64,000 bases of DNA from Symsagittifera roscoffensis. Taxonomy: Eukaryota; Xenacoelomorpha; Acoela; Convolutidae. A program made the position numbers and the translations under genes. The notes under the pieces are model-generated. The model ran no database searches, was not told the origin of the DNA, and was given only the letters and a program-made list of their open reading frames with translations. This document shows, piece by piece, positions 58,401-64,000 of this stretch. The stretch spans positions 4,876,647 through 4,940,646 of the forward strand of contig NC_087067.1 in assembly GCF_963678635.1 (NCBI RefSeq), given 5' to 3'. Position 1 is the stretch's first letter. Every line of letters starts with the position of its first letter.

Positions 58401-61400
58401 CTCAAAAGAATTGATGATTGGAACAACAAAAAACTCATCAAGACTTCTAAACTAGCCACACACTGTCCTGGAAAATGAAAAAATTTGTACCACAAAAGAT
58501 CGCATCAAGAGCAAACACAAAAGACATATTTCAGAAACATAAAGACAAAATCGAAAACTTAGTACTACAATGAACTGTCAGCAAACCCACAACGCATTAA
58601 CAACCCAAAAATGTCGCTGTGTATTTCAAAGATGTCAAACCTGAAGAAACATTCAGAAGCCAAGACCAGAAGCTAGTGGAAACTACCAATTTGTGACGAC
58701 AACTTTCTTCGGACAAAAAAATCACCACAGCGCAAATCCGCTTCTGCAACGATCGCTAATCCAGTAGAATTGATGATTGGATCACCAATGAACTAATCAA
58801 GACTTCTTAACTAGCCACACACTGTCCTGGAAAATGAAAAAATTTGTACCACAAAAGATCGCATCAAGAGCAAACACAAAAGACATATTTCAGAAACATA
58901 AAGACAAAATCGAAAACTTAGTACTACAATGAACTGTCAGCAAACCCACAACGCATTAACAACCCAAAAATGTCGCTGTGTATTTCAAAGATGTCAAACC
59001 TGAAGAAACATTCAGAAGCCAAGACCAGAAGCTAGTGGAAACTACCAATTTGTGACGACAACTTTCTTCGGACAAAAAAATCACCACAGCGCAAATCCGC
59101 TTCTGCAACGATCGCTAATCCAGTAGAATTGATGATTGGATCACCAATGAACTAATCAAGACTTCTTAACTAGCCACACATTGTCCTGGAAAATGAAAAA
59201 ATTTGTAACACAAAAAATCGCATCAAGGATGAACACAAAAAAAGACATATTTCAGAAACATAAATGCCAAAATCCAAAACCCAGAAGTCCCATGAACAGT
59301 CAGCATACCCAAAACGCATTAACAAACCAAAAAAGCAGCGCTGCCTATTTCAAAGATGTCAAAACTGAAGAAGCATTCAGTAACCAAGACCAGAAGCTAG
59401 TGGAAACTACCAATTTGTGACGACAACTTTCTTCGGACAAAAAATCACCACAGCGCAAATCCGCTACTGCAACGATCGCTAACCCAATAGAATTGATGAT
59501 TGGAACAAAAAAAACTCATCAAGACTTCTAAACTAGCCACACACTGTCCTGGAAAATGAAAAAATTTGTACCAGAAAAGATCGCATCAAGAGCAAACCTA
59601 AAAGATATATTTCAGAAACATAAAGAACAAAATCAAAAACTTAGAGCTAAAATGAACTGTCAGCAAATCCATAACGCATTAACAACCCAAAAAATGTCGC
59701 TGTGTGTTTCAAAGATGTCAAAACTGAAGAAACAATCAGTAGCCAAGACCAGAAGCTAGTAGAAACTACCAATTTATGACAACTTTCTTCGAACAAAAAA
59801 TCACCACAGCGCAAATCCGCTTCTGCAACGATCGCTAAACCAGTAGAATTGATGAATGGAACAATAATGAACACGTCAAGATGACTTAACTAGCCACATA
59901 GTGTCCTAAAAAATGAAAAAATTTGTACCACAAAAGATCGCAAAATTCAAAAACTTAGTACTCCCATGAGCTGTCAGCAAACCCACAGCGCATTAACAAA
60001 CCAAAAAAGTATCGCTGTATTTTTTGGTTGTCAAAACTGAAGAAACATTCAGTAGCCGAGACCAGACGCTAGTGGAAACTACCAGTTTGTGACGACAACT
60101 TTTTCAGACAGAAAATCACCAAAGCGCAAATCCGCTTCTGCAACGATCGCTAACCTAGTAGAATTGATAAATGGAACAATAATGAACACGTCAAGATGAC
60201 TTAACTAGCCACATAGTGTCCTAAAAAATGAAAAAATTTGTACCACAAAAGATCGCAAAATTCAAAAACTTAGTACTCCCATGAGCTGTCAGCAAACCCA
60301 CAGCGCATTAACAAACCAAAAAAGTATCGCTGTATTTTTTGGTTGTCAAAACTGAAGAAACATTCAGTAGCCGAGACCAGACGCTAGTGGAAACTACCAG
60401 TTTGTGACGACAACTTTTTCAGACAGAAAATCACCAAAGCGCAAATCCGCTTCTGCAACGATCGCTAACCTAGTAGAATTGATAAATGGAACAATAATGA
60501 ACACATCAAGATGACTTAACTAGCCACACAGTGTCCTGAAAAAAGAAAAAATTTGTACCACAAAAGATCGCATCAAGAACAGACACAAAAAAGACATATT
60601 TCAGAAACATAAGGACCAAAATCAAAAACTTAGTACTCCCATGAACTGTCAGCAAACCCACAACGCATTAACAACCCAAAAAATGCCGCTGTGTATTTCA
60701 AAGATGTCAAAACTGAAGAAACAATCAGTAGCCAAGACCAGAAGCTAGTAGAAACTACCAATTTATGACAACTTTCTTCGGACAAAAAATCACCACAGCG
60801 CAAATCCGCTTCTGCAACGATCGCTTACCCAGTAGAATTGATGATTGGAACAACAAAAAACTCATCAAGACTTCTTAACTAGCCACACACTGTCCTGGAA
60901 AATGAATAAAATTGTACCACAAAAAATCGCATCAAGGATGAACACAAAAAAGACATATTTCAGAAACATAAGTACCAAAATCCAAAACCCAGAAGTCCCA
61001 TGAACAGTCAGCATACTCAAAACGCATTAACAAACCAAAAAAGCAGCGCTGCCTATTTCAAAGATGTCAAAACTGAAGAAGCATTCAGTAACCAAGACCA
61101 GAAGCTAGTGGAAACTACCAATTTGTGACGACAACTTTCTTCGGGTAAAAAATCACCACAGCGCAAATCCGCTACTGCAACGATCGCTAACCCAATAGAA
61201 TTGATGATTGGAACAAAAAAAAACTCATCAAGACTTCTAAGATAGCCACACACTGTCCTGGAAAATGAAAAAATTTGTACCACAAAAGATCGCATCAAGA
61301 GCAAACACAAAAGATATTTTTCAGAAACATAAAGAACAAAATCAAAAACTTAGTACTAAAATGAACTGTCAGCAAATCCATAACGCATTAACAACCCAAA

Positions 61401-64000
61401 AAATGTCGCTGTGTGTTTCAAAGATGTCAAAACTGAAGAAACAATCAGTAGCCAAGACCAGAAGCTAGTAGAAACTACCAATTTATGACAACTTTCTTCG
61501 AACAAAAAATCACCACAGCGCAAATCCGCTTCTGCAACGATCGCTAACCCAGTAGAATTGATGAATGGAACAATAATGAACACGTCAAGATGACTTAACT
61601 AGCCACATAGTGTCCTAAAAAATGAAAAAGTTTGTACCACAAAAGATCGCATCAAGAACAAACACAAAAAAAGACATATTTCAGAAACATAAAGACCAAA
61701 TTCAAAAACTTAGTACTCCCATGAGCTGTCAGCAAACCCACAGCGCATTAACAAACCAAAAAAGTATCGCTGTATTTTTTTGTTGTCAAAACTGAAGAAA
61801 CATTCAGTAGCCGAGACCAGACGCTAGTGGAAACTACCAGTTTGTGACGACAACTTTTTTCAGACAGAAAATCACCAAAGCGCAAATCCGCTTCTGCAAC
61901 GATCGCTAACCTAGTAGAATTGATAAATGGAACAATAATGAACACATCAAGATGACTTAACTAGCCACACAGTGTCCTGAAAAAAGAAAAAATTTGTACC
62001 ACAAAAGATCGCATCAAGAACAGACACAAAAAAGACATATTTCAGAAACATAAAGACTAAAATCAAAAATTTAGTACTCCCATGAACTGTCAGCAAACCC
62101 ACATCGCATTAACAACCCAAAAAATGCCGCTGTGTATTTCAAAGATGTCAAAACTGAAGAAACAATAAGTAGCCAAGACCAGAAGCTAGTAGAAACTACC
62201 AATTTATGACAACTTTCTTCGGACAAAAAATCACCACAGCGCAAATCCGCTTCTGCAACGATCGCTTACCCAGTAGAATTGATGATTGGAACAACAAAAA
62301 ACTCATCAAGACTTCTTAACTAGCCACACACTGTCCTGGAAAATGAATAAAATTGTACCACAAAAAATCGCATCAAGGATGAACACAAAAAAGATATATT
62401 TCAGAAACATAAGTACCAAAATCCAAAATCAGGAAGTCCCATGACCAGTCAGCATACCTAAAACGCATTAACAAACCAAAAAAGCAGCGCTGCGTATTTC
62501 AAAGATGTCAAAACTGAAGAAGCATTCAGTAATCAAGACCAGAAGCTAGTGGAAACTACCAATTTGTGACGACAACTTTCTTCAGACAAAAAAATCACCA
62601 CAGCGCAAATCCGCTACGGCAACGATCGCTAACTCAATAGAATTGATGATTGGAACAACAAAAAACTCATCAAGACTTCTAAACTAGCCACACACTGTCA
62701 TGGAAAATGAAAAAAATTGTACCACAAAAGATCGCATCAAGAGCAAACAAAAAAGACATTTTTCAGAAACATAAAGACCAAAATTGAATACTTAGTACAA
62801 CAATGAACTGTCATCAAACCCACAACCCATTAACAACCCAAAAAATGTCGCTGTGTATTTCAAAGATGTCAAAACTGAAGAAACATTCAGTAGCCAAGAC
62901 CAGAAGCCAGTGGAAACTACCAATTTGTGACGACAACTTTCTTCGGACAAAAAATCATCACAGCGCTAATCCGCTTCTGCAACGATCGCTAATCCAGTAG
63001 AATTGATGATTGGAACACCATTGATTTAATCAAGACTTCTTAACTAGCCACACACTGTCCTGGAAAATGAAAAAATTTGTACCACAAAAAATCGCATCAA
63101 GGATGAACACAAGAAAAGACATATTTCAGAAACATAAATATCAAAATCCAAAACCCAGAAGTCCCGCGCACAGTCAGCATACCCAAAACGCATTAACAAA
63201 CCAGAAAAACAGCGCTGCCAACTTCAAAGATGTCAAAGCTGAAGAAGCATTCAGTAACCAAGACCAGAAGCTAGTGGAAACTACCAATTTGTGACGACAA
63301 TTTTCTTCTGACAAAAAATCACCACAGCGCAAATCCGCTTCTGCAACGATCGCTAACCAAGTGAATAAGATGATTGGAACAACAATGAACTCAACAAGAC
63401 TTCTTAACTAGCCACACACTGTCCTGGAATATGAAAAAGAATGTACCACAAAAGATCGCATCAAGAACAAACACAAAAAAGACATATTTCAGAAACATAA
63501 AAACCAAAATCAAAAACTTAGTATTCCCATAAACAGTCAGCATACCCACAACGCATTAAAACATTAACAACCCCAAAAAATTTGTCGCTGTATTTTTTGG
63601 TTGTCAAAACTGAAGAAACATTCAGTAGCCTAGACCAGAAGCTAGTGGAAACTACCAATTTGTAACGACAACTTTTTCGGACAAAAAAGTACCACAGAGC
63701 AAATCCGCTTCTACTAGGATCGCTAACCCAGTAGAACTGATGAATGGAACAATAATGAACACATCAAGATGACTTAACTAGCCACACACTGTCCTGGAAA
63801 ATGAAAAAAATTTGTACCACAAAAGATCGCATCAAGAACAAACACAGAAGACATACTTCAGGAACATAAAGACCAAAATCGAAAACTTAGTACTCCCACG
63901 AACTGTCAGCAAACCCACAACGCATTAACAACCCAAAAAAATGTCGCTGTGTATTTCAAAGATGTCAAAACTGAAGAAACAATCAGTAGCCAAGACCAGA
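49400..64000. repeat. 363-bp satellite array, about 40 monomers
   Basis: Landmarks such as TGCAACGATCGCTAAC, ACTAGCCACACA and CCACAAAAGATCGCATCAAG recur about every 363 bp to the end of the window (successive early spacings 364, 362, 363, 363). Two main monomer types exist. One has TATTTCAAAGATGTC, CAAGACCAGAAG and CACAGCGCAAATC; the other has TATTCTTTGGTTGTC, CGAGACCAGACG and CACAGAGCAAATC. Shortened monomers occur (51600-51900, 53030, 59940, 60240). Frames on either strand recur because the DNA does; A-run length changes break them. Size and homogeneity suggest centromeric or other heterochromatic DNA, which is inference. Confidence 0.95.
53860..58240. repeat. Higher-order dimer region (726 bp) inside the satellite
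   Basis: The variant AGTTTAAACT occurs at 53961, 54688, 55415, 56140, 56866 and 57591: spacings 727, 727, 725, 726, 725. The alternate monomers have AGTGGAAACTACCAG or a close variant. So a two-monomer unit was amplified as a block. Confidence 0.92.

Noticed and set aside
49434-61945. Many minus-strand frames of 65-98 codons beginning MFII or MFIF
   Set aside because: They recur with the satellite monomer. The upstream and downstream parts of each monomer are closed, and no start or splice context supports a gene.
49400-64000. Regularly spaced repeats that could suggest a CRISPR array
   Set aside because: Monomers of 363 bp without unique spacers in eukaryotic DNA; a satellite.
1-64000. Search for tRNA and rRNA genes
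   Set aside because: I looked for B-box-like GGTTCGAANCC words and cloverleaf context and found none convincing. A covariance search would be needed to exclude them.

Overview
The window is AT-rich nuclear DNA from a metazoan, most likely an invertebrate. The evidence is an intron-split gene with a secretory leader, a PAN/apple-like exon and a C-type-lectin exon, alongside an envelope-bearing Ty3-like retroelement and relics of hAT, Penelope-like and LINE elements, minisatellites and a long satellite array. The species cannot be named from sequence alone. Ordinary host coding sequence is scarce and almost everything else is repetitive. A run of 200 Ns (42669-42868) is an assembly gap.

Layout. 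1-4575: host sequence with a C-type-lectin-like gene on the plus strand (exons near 838-926, 1643-2020 and 2681-3027) and an unidentified exon-like frame on the minus strand (3264-3560). 4580-23509: one complete, decayed 18.9-kb LTR element read on the minus strand, with TG...CA LTRs of 377 and 382 bp and a 4-bp target duplication (GTTC). In its own direction it carries 5' LTR, primer-binding site, 1.7-kb leader, gag with a CCHC knuckle and an RS-rich tail, pol (protease, reverse transcriptase, RNase H, integrase with GPY module), a long env-like gene, a further 3' reading frame of unknown function, a non-coding tail and 3' LTR. Frameshifts and stops break every gene. 23970-26043: an inverted-repeat element with AT-rich ClaI-type motif arrays at both ends and a long hairpin inside.

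26044-48900 is a duplicated block. Part one (26044-28333 plus 40765-42668) and part two (43930-48900) share short repeated units, a first exon coding for a signal peptide, a LINE reverse-transcriptase scrap and an 18-20-bp minisatellite. Part one is split by a 12.4-kb insert (28334-40764) with perfect 14-bp inverted ends. Part two is continuous at the same point. The insert contains a hAT relic, a Penelope-like GIY-YIG relic and several degenerate repeat arrays.

48900-64000: GA and GATA microsatellites lead into an array of about 40 monomers of a 363-bp satellite, which runs off the window end and has local higher-order (726-bp dimer) structure.

The best candidates for something undescribed are the giant env-bearing Ty3-like element with its extra 3' frame, and the 12.4-kb inverted-repeat insert whose counterpart lacking it is in the same window.
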